The notes below the pieces were generated by a model. The model saw nothing but the letters and a program-made list of their open reading frames with translations. It had not been told where the DNA came from and ran no database searches. From NCBI GenBank assembly GCA_905250025.1, contig CAJNOJ010000097.1, positions 1-64,000 on the forward strand: 64,000 nucleotides of DNA. The letters are read 5' to 3'. Made by a program: the position numbers and the translations under genes. The DNA comes from Adineta ricciae. Taxonomy: Eukaryota; Rotifera; Eurotatoria; Adinetida; Adinetidae. Positions 35,801-47,279 of the stretch are shown here, piece after piece. Numbering within the stretch: the stretch's first letter is position 1; every line of letters begins with the position of its first letter.

Positions 35801-37645
35801 TCAATGGAAGGAGAAATGGAAAAATGAATTGGACACGAACCATTCGAAATTAGTGATGTGTTGATAATCATTTTGGCTACAAATCTCGATAATTTTCGAT
35901 AGTAATTCATCTCGATAATGTGAACCTTCCGATTTATCCATATGAACCATCAATTTACGAACGATATCCATCAAATTCTTTCTCGATACCTAAAAGAACT
36001 AAATTCTATCTAATCTGTTTCATTTTCTGTCTCTTACCATGCCGGATAAAAGATCAAGCGCTCGTAAACGTATGGATTCATCCTTGTCATCGAGACAATG
36101 CATGATTAGATCATTATGTGCTTGTACACTCTTCGGATGCGTTTGTAAAATCTTTGACATTGCCAGCAATCCTAAGTATTTCACTAAACAACACCAACGC
36201 GAACATTCGTTCTTGTTTCGCTTCTATGTTACTCACAGTTTTGATCAGAATCTTCGATAAGTATGCGAAGTTTTTGTACGCATAATTGAATCGATGCATT
36301 ATGATTAGGTAAGCCCGATGATATGGAAACGAGAACTGAAAACATGCAGAGAGTGTATGATTTTCTCATTCAATCGTTTCATATGTTTACCAGCAATCAC
36401 AGTATTGATACATTCATATAGAAGAGACATAGCTGAGGTGCTATGTATCAAATTTGTCAATGGTTCTATCAGTTTTTTGCCTAGCCGAGGTTCTAGAGGT
36501 GTCAATGCGCCGAACTAAACGAAAATGAATGCATCCAACTATAAAAATAGTCTTTTATTTACTAGTTTTATGATTTTAATCAACACCCAATTGTTAGTTG
36601 ATGTTGTCATCAAACGAAAGAAGATTGGGGCTAGAGGCAAATAATTTTTCGGATTACGTCTAGCTAATTCACAAATGACATTCACAGCAGCAGCTTGAAC
36701 ACCTGAAAGAAACAAGAATCGTGCGTATTGTCTTCATCAAAATTTAGTTTACCTGGATCAGGATCTTCGAGTTTTTCTTTCAATCGAGGAAATGCAGGTT
36801 TCAAAGCATCTGGATTGTTAAGAAACACTTTGTACAAGAGAAGAACAGCTCGTTTGCGTATGTATGGTTTTGTTGATGACATCTTCAAAGAAACCAGCTA
36901 ACATCCACCGAAGATGTGTCAATCATTTGTCTTACTAATATCATGATATCATTTGCTAGATCACGAGCCAGATCACCATTGATAAAACATGAAAGACCAT
37001 TCATTGCAGTAGCAGCTTCATACATTGACGAACTATTAAGATCCTAAAAGATTCGTTTTTTTCGTTTGCGAATCGCTCATGAAGAATCAACGAGAGATCT
37101 TCTGTACTTTTCGAATCATGTTGGTTGTCAACATTAAAACATCTGTTCCTTCGTGAAAACATTGCGAAGCAGCAAGATAGCCAGTTCGCTAAAGTAACCA
37201 ATCAATCATTCATTGTTTTCTTCGTAAGCCTTGATCTTACTTTGAATGTAAACTTGTTAGAACTCATCACTTCAATAATATTAAATGCACTCCATGATAT
37301 ATCGTATCCAAGCATTTGAAGCTAGATAAATACAATCATTCGAGTGGAACTAGTCTTGAAATACGCTTCTTACATAAGTTAATTTATTCACAGCATTCGC
37401 TTTCACCGCAATATTGTCTTGTTTGAGTTCTTGCTTGATCTCATCGATCGCTTCATTGATGTATTTTGCCTTTAAGTGACAAAACAAGATAGTACACTGT
37501 TTTTTTGTTGTTCAAGATATTTTACTTCATTGTCCTTATGATTTCGAATGCCACGAACGAGATCATGAAGACTTTTGTCAAACATTTGTCCGAAACTATC
37601 TTTCGCTCGTTTGACGACTTGATCCATCGTTACCGACATAGCCAT
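32848..37645 (-). CDS. AP3D1: AP-3 complex subunit delta
   Basis: Large subunit of the AP-3 adaptor, which sorts cargo from endosomes to lysosomes and related organelles. About 20 short exons encode roughly 1,150-1,200 aa. The adaptin trunk starts MAMSVTMDQVVKRAKDSFGQ, then LHDLVRGIRNHKDNEAKYIN, EIKQELKQDNIAVKANAVNK, LTYLQMLGYDISWSAFNIIE. Helical repeats follow, including SSTKPYIRKRAVLLLYKVFL and LLYECINTVIA. The delta-specific motif LDLDAWINEPPSESEDE opens the hinge, which is rich in Lys, Pro and Asp (34044-34640). A divergent ear ends in SINGKSTETHFLSNLLEEIQ before the stop at 32848-32850. Most introns are 50-60 nt; one near 33404-33558 is about 155 nt. The start lies 231 bp from that of the opposite-facing SLC35B1-like gene. 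Confidence 0.95.
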
Positions 37646-37876
37646 GTTCGTTCTAGTAAATGGAAAAGCTTAATCACTCCTTCAATCAGCCATTTGACTT
37701 CATTCGAAACCTTTCCACACTGTCTATAGATGTCAGAGTATCGTTTTCTCTCACTCGCTTTTGATTGCTTCGTTATCTTTCCATTCGACAATCTGACAAG
37801 TTTCTCTCTCTCCCTACGATCCACGTAGAGAAAATCTATGTGCGAACGGTTTTTTGCTTAATCTCTTCGATTAATC
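37646..37876. promoter_or_regulatory. shared (bidirectional) promoter region, AP3D1 / SLC35B1
   Basis: The 231-bp interval between two head-to-head start codons. It must hold both 5' UTRs and the promoters of both housekeeping secretory-pathway genes. No TATA element is obvious; short CTCTCTC and TTCG-rich tracts are present. The role is inferred from geometry only. Confidence 0.5.
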
Positions 37877-39153
37877 ATGGTTGACGAAACTGCAACTAAT
37901 GGCGAACATCATCATCATCATCATCACCACCACCATCATCGCCAAGCAGCTTCATTTTTTGCGTCTTCAACAGTTAGATTGGTTATCTGTTTTCTCGGCA
38001 TTTTCGTTGCCTATCTTGGATTTGGTATCGCTCAGGAGTCGATGTAAGAAGGAAGAATTTCTTTTTGAGAGAGAGAGAGTATGCATTAGTTTATCGCTTC
38101 GTTAGAATCAAAAAAAAGTACGGCGAAAATGATAAGTTTACTTTTATTATTTCGCTCGTGTTCTTTCAATGTATTTTCAATGCAATCGTTTCAAAAATCG
38201 TTCTCCTGTCATGGCAAACTCATAGAGATACAACTCCATCAAGAATGTATGCGATTTCGTCATTTACATACCTATTTGCCATGCTTGCAAGTAACTACGC
38301 ACTAGAATTTGTTAGTTATCCTATGCAGGTAAGAAGAAAGATACTTTCCTTTGAAGAAAGCACGTTTTCTGCTTGAAGGTACTTGGAAAATCAGTTAAAC
38401 CAGTTCCAGTCATGTTATTAGGTGTATTAGTCGCAAGAAAAAGATATCCATTAGTGAAATACTTCTATGTTTTATTGATTGTTCTCGGTAGGAAATGGTT
38501 TCCATTTGAAATTGATGACGATGCATTGTTTCCATAGGAGTGGTTTTGTTCATGTATAAAAAACCGACGGAGACAAGAAAAACAACGGAAACAGGTGGAC
38601 TCATCGGCATCGGAGAATTTCTTCTGGTCAGTTCTTACTCAGCATTTTCTTTGTAGAACTTCTCTGTATAGATTGTTTCCCTTGCATTTGATGGTCTTAC
38701 CGGTAGTATTCAGGATAAGATTCGCGATGCACATAGAGTTCAAGCGTTTCACATGATGTTTTCTATGAATACTTGGTCATGTTTATGGGCATCGATTGGT
38801 GTGTTTGCAACTGGTGAAATCTTTGGTTTGTACAACTTTTTAACCGTCTATCCAGAAGTGATGACAAGAATGGTTTTACTTGGTATAGCTGGTGCCTGTG
38901 GTCAAGTGAGTTGAATCTGTTTTCGATTTACATTATGTAATGGCTTTCATTTCAGATTGGCATCTTTTTCACCATCGAATGGTTTGGTCCATTAACATGT
39001 TCGATTTTCACCACGACACGAAAATTTTTCACTATTCTCTGTTCTGTGATTATCTTTGGAAATCCAATATCGAAGCAACAGATGTTTGGCACGGCGTTGG
39101 TGTTCGCTGGGCTCTTCATGGAACAATTCTATGGAAAGAAAAAACATAAATAG
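37877..39153 (+). CDS. SLC35B1: SLC35B1-like ER nucleotide(-sugar) transporter
   Basis: Multi-pass carrier of the nucleotide-sugar transporter family, 339 aa. Exons 37877-38043, 38106-38328, 38379-38487, 38538-38626, 38672-38905, 38956-39153. Family blocks: [18 protein letters not shown] in TM1; [19 protein letters not shown] with [74 protein letters not shown]. These match SLC35B1, an ER carrier described for UDP-sugars and for ATP/ADP exchange. The C-terminus KKHK fits a KKxx ER-retrieval signal. The N-terminus carries an unusual run of 11 His (residues 11-21) ahead of TM1. Confidence 0.93.
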
Positions 39154-39824
39154 GCCCTTGTTTTATTAGTTATTGTTTTGTTTTGCGCTTTTGTTTTCTC
39201 CTGAAATATAGACTCTGATAAACAGACCCATAGTCATACTTGTACCCCACTGCTTACTTTGTACGTGCCCAAGAATGCAATAAATGAAATAGATCAAACT
39301 AGTATACGAAACAATCAACAAGAAAACTATCACAAAGATAAGAGTGCAGGTGGTGTTGAATTAAACGCTAGACGTCATGTTTTTTTTTCATACAAACATT
39401 GTCTTTGAAATCACATATAACACATGTACTAAACCAAATAGTCGCTAATTGTGCACGAAAAGTATGCGTAGGTAATGTTTTTTCGCTAATCGAATCGTGT
39501 CATATGCCCTTAAACTGTTTCACACATTTCATGCATGATTTCGATTTTGATAGCAGTGTATTATATCTATTGCATGTTACTTATTGTTCCTTGATGCTTC
39601 TCCTTTGCCTAGATGTTTACTATCACATGTTAGTGTGTCGAAATAGAAGAACGACAAAACATCCATTTTCGACGGTATATAAAGGAATACAAATTACGTG
39701 TGCATTTTTCTTTCTGTTTCTTATTCGTTATTTTTCTTACTAAAGTGCGAATGTCTATGTGTTTTTTTATTGTTTAGCAAGAGAGCATACGAGTACATTG
39801 CATTTATTATTTCAGATTTCGATT
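39154..39824. other. upstream region of glycogen phosphorylase
   Basis: No gene is seen; the 114-codon frame at 39399-39743 is Cys/Phe/His-rich without motif and ends inside the leader region. An ACCEPTOR-like TTTCAG lies 9 nt before the phosphorylase start, so a 5' UTR intron is possible. Confidence 0.4.
39677..39685 (+). promoter_or_regulatory. possible TATA box of glycogen phosphorylase
   Basis: TATATAAAG about 148 bp upstream of the start codon, in the right orientation. A match of this length occurs by chance in AT-rich DNA, so the call is tentative. Confidence 0.3.
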
Positions 39825-42800
39825 ATGTCGAAACCATCGACAAAAGCTCCGTTGACCGACAAAGATCGTCGCAAGCAAATCTCCATTCGTGGCCTTCCGC
39901 TACTCGAAAATGTCGCATCCGTGAAAAAAACTTTCAATCGTCATCTACACTTTACCATCGTCAAAGATCGCAATGTAGCTACGAATCGTGATTACTTTTT
40001 ATCGATAGCTTATACCGTTCGAGATCATCTTGTTGGCCGATGGATTCGTACTCAACAACATTATTATGATAGTGATCCAAAACGTGTTTATTATTTATCA
40101 TTAGAATACTACATGGGACGATCGTTATCGAATATGATGATCAATTTGGGCATCGAATCGGAATTAGATGAAGCTTTATATGAAGTAATGGATGAGAAGG
40201 TTTTCTTTGCACCTTGGATGCAATTGTTTTTTGCCTGTTTAGCTTGGTTTAGCAATTGAAGATTTGGAAGAATTTGAAGAGGATGCTGGCTTAGGTAATG
40301 GTGGTCTTGGTCGACTTGCTGCTTGCTTTCTTGACTCCATGGCCACACTTGGCATTGCTGGTTATGGTTATGGTCTACGATACGAATTTGGTATTTTCCA
40401 ACAAACCATTAAAGACGGTTTTCAATGCGAAGAACCTGATGATTGGTAAAATGATTTCGAAAAAATTGAAAAGAGATTATCTATATGAATTTTTAGGTTA
40501 CGTTATGGAAATCCATGGGAAATACCTCGACCAGAGTATCAAATTCCAGTTAACCTTTACGGCCGTGTTATTCAACAGAACGGAAAATCCAAATGGGTTG
40601 ACACAAAAGTTATCATGGCCATGCCTTATGATACTCCTGTTCCAGGTTTTAATAACAACGTTCGTAATATGAAAATTCAATGTGTAGATGTCGAATGTTT
40701 CCTCATTTTCTAGGTTGTCAATACACTTCGACTATGGAGTGCCAAAGCACCACAAAAATTCAACTTTCAATTCTGTTCGTTAATTATTACCACTTTTCTC
40801 GTGAATTTCTGTTTCTTCTCTGTTTAGTTAATGATGGAGATTATCTTAACGCAGTTAGCGAACAAAGCTTAGCTGAAAATGTAACTCGTGTCTTATATCC
40901 CAATGATAACGTGAGTTGTCTGATTTTGATCGCCATTCGAAAATTGCTTTGCTCTACATTTAGTACATGCAAGGCAAAGAACTTCGTTTGAAACAAGAAT
41001 ATTTTCTTGTCGCTGCTACACTTTCGGATATTATTCGTCGTTATAAACATTCGAAATTCGGCGTCTCGTCATCAACGCGCGATGATTTTAATACATTTCC
41101 CGATAAAGTAAGAGACAAATACAAGAACGCGATTGCCTTCTAATGAAATCTTTTTCTTTCAAAGGTCGCAATTCAATTGAATGATACACATCCAGCATTA
41201 ACTGTTGCTGAATTGATGCGTTTATTAGTCGACATTGAAGGTTTAAAATGGGAAACTGCCTGGGATGTCACAAAACGTGCATGTGCCTATACTAACCATA
41301 CATTGATGCCTGAAGCTGTAGAACGATGGTCAGTTGGCTTATTAGAACATGTTTTACCACGACATTTACAAATCATTTACGAAATTAATTTACGTCATCT
41401 TCAAGTACGTAAAGAATCTTTGATGTAGTGCACAAAACTTGACATGATATTTTTGCTAGGAAGTTGCTGCACGCTATCCTGGTGATAACGATCGTATTCG
41501 AAATTTATCAATTGTCGAAGAAGGTGATGATAAACGTATCAATATGGCTTACTTGGCTATTGTGGTAGGGTAATGAAATCTATGCATTGCTTTCTGCAAT
41601 AGAACCTTCTAGGGTTCACACGCAGTTAATGGCGTAGCTCAAATTCATTCGGAACTTTTGAAGACAACTCTGTAAGTAGAAAAGACGTTCATATCATGCG
41701 ATATTTTTGAACGTAAATCTTTAGTTTTAAATCGTTCTATGAATTAACACCTGAAAAATTTCAAAACAAAACCAACGGAATTACTCCGCGTCGTTGGTTA
41801 GTTCTAAGCAATCCAAATTTAAGTGATGCGATCGCTGAAGTAACGAAAGATTCGCTTCTTTGCACTTCGTTCTTTATCTGTCACTTCATATTTTTGTAGA
41901 AAATCGGTGAAGATTGGATCACGAAACTCGATGATCTCAAACGTTTGAGAGAATTTGTCAATAACGAAGCATTTATTCGCGACATTCAACAAGTTAAACA
42001 AGAAAATAAACATCGACTAGCAGAATGGCTCTTGAAAACACAACACCAACAAATCAATCCCATGTCTATCTATGACATGCAAGTCAAACGTATACATGAA
42101 TATAAACGACAATTGTTAAATATTTTACATGTTGTTACATTATACAATCGAATCAAAGCACATCCAAATGGTAAATACGTTCCGCGTACAGTGATGATTG
42201 GTGGAAAGGTTTGAGTGAAAGGCAGTTGTGAGAGTCATGATGTAAAGATTTTTGTATCTGTAGGCTGCACCAGGTTATCATATGGCCAAGAAAATTATTA
42301 AACTAGTAAGTAATTAGACGATTATCGAATGTGACTCCTTTCTCTTTTTCTGTAGATAAACAGCGTGGGCAAAGTAATAAACAACGATCCAGTGATCGGC
42401 GATCGTCTTAAAGTGGTCTTTCTTGAAAATGTAAATCTTGATAGTTGTACTGAGTTCGTGGAAAATTTGCTTTTTTCAGTATCGTGTGACCATGGCAGAA
42501 GAAATCATTCCTGCTGCCGATTTGTCCGAGCAAATCTCGCTTGCTGGCATGGAAGCAAGTGGTACATCGAACATGAAATTTATGTTGAACGGTGCGATGA
42601 CGATCTGTACATTGGACGGAGCCAACGTAGAAATGGCTGAAGAAGTTGGCAACGAGAATATCTTCATCTTCGGTATGACTGTTGAAGAAGTCGAAAAGCG
42701 CAGAAGCGAAGGGTATGAGCGAAGAAAAATAAAACACATGCGAGTGAACTCGTCAAAACTTGCTGCGATTTAGATATCGTCCAAAAGAATTCTATGAAAA

Positions 42801-43304
42801 GAATGCTGAACTCAAGCAAGCACTTGATCAAATTCGCGATGGCTTTTTCTCGCCTGAGAATCCCGATTTATTTCATGATGTCGTGGACAGTTTACTAAAC
42901 GACCATGGCGATCAGTATGTCGGAAAGAAAAGAACAAGAAAAGATTTATTCTCGTCTTTTTTTAGTTACATGCTTTTAGCTGATTATGAAAGCTATGTCA
43001 AATGTCAAGAACGTGTCAGTGAACTGTTTAAAGTAAGTTTGATTCATGAAGTTGTGTTCTTTTCAGTATTTATTTATTTATGCAGGATCCCATTGCTTGG
43101 ACAAAGAAATGTCTTTTAAATATCGCCGCATCAGGTAAATTTTCCAGTGATCGTACAATCGCTGAATACGCACGTGATATCTGGGGTGTTGTGCCAACAC
43201 TTCAACCATTACCTCATCCACATGAAGGTCGTCCTGGAACGAAAAATGAAGGTGAAGCTACTCATGGTTCGTCTGCTTCACTCAACGAACAAGGAAAAAA
43301 ATAG
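39825..43304 (+). CDS. PYG: glycogen phosphorylase
   Basis: PLP-dependent enzyme that releases glucose-1-phosphate from glycogen in the cytosol; about 850-870 aa in some 15 exons. The N-terminal regulatory site [10 protein letters not shown] keeps the Ser that phosphorylase kinase modifies (residue 20 here). Core blocks: [126 protein letters not shown]; and [20 protein letters not shown], which contains the PLP Lys. One exon boundary uses donor GTTCGT after FNNN and rejoins [10 protein letters not shown]. The tail [17 protein letters not shown] extends past the usual end. It looks complete and functional. Confidence 0.97.
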
Positions 43305-43444
43305 AACTAGAATTTTGATTATCCTCTATCTCTCTTTTTATTTTTCGCTTTAACCATACCTATGACGTAGGAAATAGTTCATATAGTCCAAGTAGTGTCG
43401 TTTGTTTTTTCTTTCTTTCACAAAAAGTATTTTAGCACATCTTT

Positions 43445-43627
43445 TCAAAAAAATAAAGTGTCATACGCCGGTGGAGCTTCTTCTTCATTCAATGATAGTT
43501 GCGTCATTAGAAGATAAATCTGTTGACTTTGTCGTCGAAGTTTCACTTTGCGAAGATATTCAATAAAGTAAGCAACCATGAGCGAAAGAAGAGGTATAAT
43601 AACTAAAATGGCTAGATCATCAAGCAT
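43445..43627 (-). CDS. tiny single-pass membrane protein with PPxY motif
   Basis: A 60-aa single-exon frame starting MLDDLAILVIIPLLSLMVAY: one N-terminal hydrophobic helix, a basic stop-transfer segment (RKVKLRRQSQQ), and an acidic tail with APPAYDTL. PPAY is a canonical PPxY site for WW domains such as those of Nedd4 ubiquitin ligases, and YDTL also fits a YxxPhi sorting signal. Converges tail-to-tail with glycogen phosphorylase, 140 bp apart. The family is not recognised; the compact topology argues for a real protein, but there is no intron to confirm it. Confidence 0.5.
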   Translation of the reverse strand: MLDDLAILVIIPLLSLMVAYFIEYLRKVKLRRQSQQIYLLMTQLSLNEEEAPPAYDTLFF

Positions 43628-43906
43628 AATCAATATTCACGGAGACAAAACTAAACATTGATTTGCTTTTGTACTCGATCCTTCTTCTCTGATTATCACT
43701 TCTGATTATTCGAATACATTTACCAAGAGATTTGACATGTGTTTCCTTTCATTTGTGATCTAGTGTTCTTCTTTCCGCTTTATTAATTACTGCATGAAGA
43801 AAGAAATGAGTAAGAGAGTCGATCGAACGAATTCTAGATCTATACACTCAGTTTTTAATCAATATCATCAAGCGGTCTAGTTTATTCAAATACGAATAAA
43901 ACAGTA
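43628..43906. other. short spacer
   Basis: AT-rich spacer between two leftward genes; nothing recognised. Confidence 0.4.
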
Positions 43907-44641
43907 TTAAAGTCGTTCTAATTCATCCCATTGTTCGATCACATTAGCTTTGCCATTCTTAGTGTGTGAAAAATAATCGAGTTTTTCCTTGTCGTTGTCT
44001 CGAATGTGTTCAGCCAATCGTCTCAGTGATTTGTAGTAATCCTTTTGGTCAAATAACCACATGCATTTACCAGCTTTGTACAATCGAACTGGCCAATATG
44101 ACCATTTTTGTTTGTCAGCTCGCTTATCAAAGTGTCGACATGCATCAATATCCTTGGGGAAAAAAGTATTTATATGTCAATGAAGGATTACAACTCGAAC
44201 ATACCCATCCCCAACTACTGACCATGAGCTTAACACCTCGGCGGAGCTTGTCAACGAAGTTCTTGTCTCGTTTTAATTCATTGAGTACGTCGGGAGGCAA
44301 ACAATACGCTCTTCCACGACTACTGATTTCATCAACTATTGATGATAAATGATGGTTTATTCGCATGAGATCAGTTGGAACTCACTTGGAAACATCCACC
44401 AATCGTAATGGTGATTGTGGAAATCCAACCATGTTCCTTTGGCGTACCATGTTTCAAATTCTTTTAGCTGCTCGTTGATCTGTCTGCGAAGTCGTTCTAT
44501 TCCAACGAATTCGTTGTCGTTGGTTTCGAGAACAGTGTCGATGTATGTCGTTTCTTTTTCACGTTTAGTGTCTTCCCGGCTCGGTAGTGATGGTTTTGTC
44601 GATCCACTTGTTTGTTTATTTGTGTCGGTCGACTGACTCAT
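43907..44641 (-). CDS. uncharacterised 210-aa protein with WGWD motif
   Basis: Exons 44641-44386, 44335-44205 and 44152-43907 join cleanly (introns 50 and 52 nt) to give 210 aa. After a polar N-terminus, the conserved-looking core reads EFETWYAKGTWLDFHNHHYD, WWMFPIDEISSRGRAYCLPP, DVLNELKRDKNFVDKLRRGV, KLMVSSWGWDID and then KWSYWPVRLYKAGKCMWLF. The layout (WWMFP, CLPPxVLxEL, RRGVxLMxxSWGWD, WPVRLYK) resembles, from memory, uncharacterised proteins of filamentous fungi and some protists rather than any animal family I know. No signal peptide or membrane helix. Function unknown; transfer from a fungus is possible but unproven. Confidence 0.75.
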
Positions 44642-44788
44642 CTTCAATAGGTCGTATTTAGAAAATCAATCTATTAATCGTGTCTGACTTTCGTTTTTAT
44701 CTACATAAATAGTTCAACGGAAAAAAAATAAAGCTTTAATATATAAAAAAAGTAGAAGAACGAAGAACAATTTTGTTGTCTTTGTAGA

Positions 44789-45917
44789 TTAAAACGTATC
44801 CAAAGAATTGTCATCGATGATTCCCGCCGATGCTGTCGAAGAATCTGTTGTTGCATGATGAAAATTCGTAATATGTGGATAATAACCCTGGAAGACAGAA
44901 CATTTCTTACAAAGGATTTTCTTTCTTGAAAAAATTTACTAGCGAATAATTTGTCCATACAGATCCACTTGGCGTGTTTGGATCAGAACTTGGTCCGGAA
45001 TCTAATCGGAATCATAAAATCAATCATAAAAATACGACTAAGCTTTCACGTACATCGTGTTGATTGGAATGGGTTCGATGGCGGCGATTGATAAAGCGCA
45101 TGACTGGCCTGTTGCATATGTGCTGGAGAATTCAATCCAAGAGAATGACATTGCGCGAGCTGTTGAGTTATGCCCATTAAACCGCCTTCTTCGACACTTG
45201 CTACCACCCAAATGGGATCTACAAAGAAGAGTTTATATTATACATAATTAACCGAGAGAATTTCCCTACCTCCAAATGGTACGCCCGCTGCAGTAAATAA
45301 ACGCCATTGTGATCGAATGATTCGTGATCCGCTTGGACTAGTTATATGGACGGAAATATTTGTTTGTTCACCGGGTGCTAGAGAACTAACGTAAACTTCA
45401 TCGCGTTCTTGAAAACGATCACCGTTAACGAATCGTAATGAACAACTACTTGGCCACCGTTCAGTACCTGTGAAACAACATTAAATACGCTGTTTTATAC
45501 AAAATATCTCGATGAGACTGTACCGGAATTTTCCACCCGCCAAGTTTTGACAAATTTCGTATTCGGTGGAATAGCTTCACCGTCGCCTATAGTTACATCG
45601 CCAACGAATCTCATTTGAGGAATTTTATCTGTGGGCATTTCAGCATCATAATAAGCAAGAATTGCTTCATTCAAATTCCTAAACGACCGGTATCGCACAA
45701 AAATTCTCAAGTATCCTTCATTTGCTACTTACCAATTACTTAATTCAAGAAAAAATGTACAACCTTCATCGGTTAACATCGCATTCGTGGTTGCGCGAAA
45801 TTGAGCAATTAAATCTTCTCGATTATTTGTTGTGATTGAACGCAATCGTCCCATTAAATCTTCATCTAAGTGTGACATACTCACAGTCGTTGGTAACATT
45901 TCCGAGTCAATATCCAT
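44789..45917 (-). CDS. ILRUN: ILRUN (C6orf106) homologue, UBA-like plus Nbr1-type FW domain
   Basis: Homologue of ILRUN, a regulator that in mammals restrains IRF3/NF-kB-driven antiviral transcription through p300/CBP. Exons 45917-45733, 45678-45524, 45467-45270, 45218-45054, 45001-44961, 44887-44789 give 280 aa (human 298). The N-terminal UBA-like helices (CTFFLELSNWNLNEAILAYY) precede the NBR1 FW domain: IPQMRFVGDVTIGDGEAIPP, NTKFVKTWRVENSGTERWP, then SLAPGEQTNISVHITSPSG, SQWRLFTAAGVPFGDPIWVV and EEGGLMGITQQL. The tail is low in complexity. Domain order and length match the family throughout. Confidence 0.93.
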
Positions 45918-46157
45918 GAAAGACGATTAATTCTTCAAAAAAGTCAATCTGAAAATGAAAATTATCCACAAAATATTATCGAACAAAGAAAGCAAGGACA
46001 CCCGTCGTCTAGATCATACTCTTCCTCTCTTTGTTCGTTTTGATCCAACAAAGAATGTCAATGAGTCTTGTCTTTCATTCACACGAAACGAAAGGTAGAA
46101 GAACTGCATTTCATAACAAAAATAATACATATAAAGTCAATAGAGATATGATGTAGT

Positions 46158-46538
46158 TCAATATAGAAGAACATCGGTTAGAATTGGAACTGTTGATCGA
46201 ATGATATTAGCAACGTGGAATGGAATGAAAACAATTGCGGAATACGTAACAAGTGTGATAACAAGAAAAGCAATGGTGAGCACTAAATATCGTTCCCACG
46301 GCTCCATAACATACAGTGTTGTCACTAGTAGAAATCGCATATACATCCGTTCGATCGCTTCGGTGAATGATTGATACCATTGCCGTTCATGTTTAGTCTA
46401 CGTAAAACGGAAAAAAACGAATATTTCAAACTAAATTCGCCGATTGCGCGACATTCTTTAGCATTCAAATGGCACAAGTTAAGCTATTTACTGGCATCAT
46501 GCAAAACATATTACCGACAGAGAATCATTGCTTACCAT
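46158..46538 (-). CDS. SPTSS-like: serine palmitoyltransferase small subunit, copy 1
   Basis: Small activating subunit of serine palmitoyltransferase, the ER enzyme that starts sphingolipid synthesis. The start ATG is the last codon of exon 1 (46538-46536); exon 2 is 46397-46158, giving 80 aa with a 138-nt intron. The family core is clear: RFLLVTTLYVMEPWERYLVL, one central hydrophobic helix, then YSAIVFIPFHVANII. Human SPTSSA reads LLVTALYMLEPWER at the same place. A second copy lies about 0.75 kb further along on the same strand. This copy has the longer N-terminus and the more divergent tail (VPILTDVLLY). Confidence 0.88.
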
Positions 46539-47279
46539 TTTTGAGTCTAAACATGACGAATGAACTATATTACTTGTCATTGTGAGATATAGAAAAAGGA
46601 AGGCAGACTATTTACTCGAATTATGGTCTATTGCTCAGGTGAAATGGTCTCGTATATGTATGGATGTAATACAAGGGGCGCGGTAAAAAAAAGCGAACTT
46701 TAGAAGAAGCGATCAAAGCAAATATAGAAGTCGCAAAAATCGATCGTGTGTATATGTGAAATGTAAATGGCAAGAAATCTGATCGTCGTTAGAAGAATAT
46801 AAAAAGCGCACAAGAAGACTGGGAAGTGAGTTTCAAATGAAATCACTCGAGTCGTTCTGAATGGAATGCAAGAGATAGAAGTAGGGTTAGCGATGCATGG
46901 TTTGTTGCGCATGTGCAAAAACAGTGAGAGGAAGAGAGTGAAGAAGAAAAGAGATAAATGACAATACAATCGACGTACGTTTAATCGGTAACAAAAGATG
47001 GCGAGGGACAAAAAGAATCTGTCATTAATGCATAGTTAGTTGTAGTCGGTAGAATATCATATAATAAATGGATAGAAAAGAAAATTGATGACAGGTAAGT
47101 AAACATTCATTAGAAGAAAAAAAAACATGGAAGATACAAATGATTGCTTTCTTTTCCTTTATTTCAATCTCATCGAGACATGAAGAAATAGATCAATAGG
47201 TAAGTCGGTTTAAAATACATGTTATATATTCACTGAAGTGCGAAAAGCCCCATTGGTCCCAATCCATACTTGTTCGGAA
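46539..47279. other. spacer between the two SPT small-subunit genes
   Basis: No gene is seen. The 103-codon frame at 46700-47011 on the minus strand is Phe/Leu/Ser-rich without motif. Confidence 0.4.

Noticed and set aside
39399-39743. 114-codon Cys/Phe-rich frame upstream of glycogen phosphorylase
   Set aside because: It overlaps the likely promoter and leader and shows no membrane topology or homology that makes sense.
42438-42773. Overlapping frames on both strands within glycogen phosphorylase exons
   Set aside because: Shadows of the conserved PLP-lysine exon, which reads through in the true frame.
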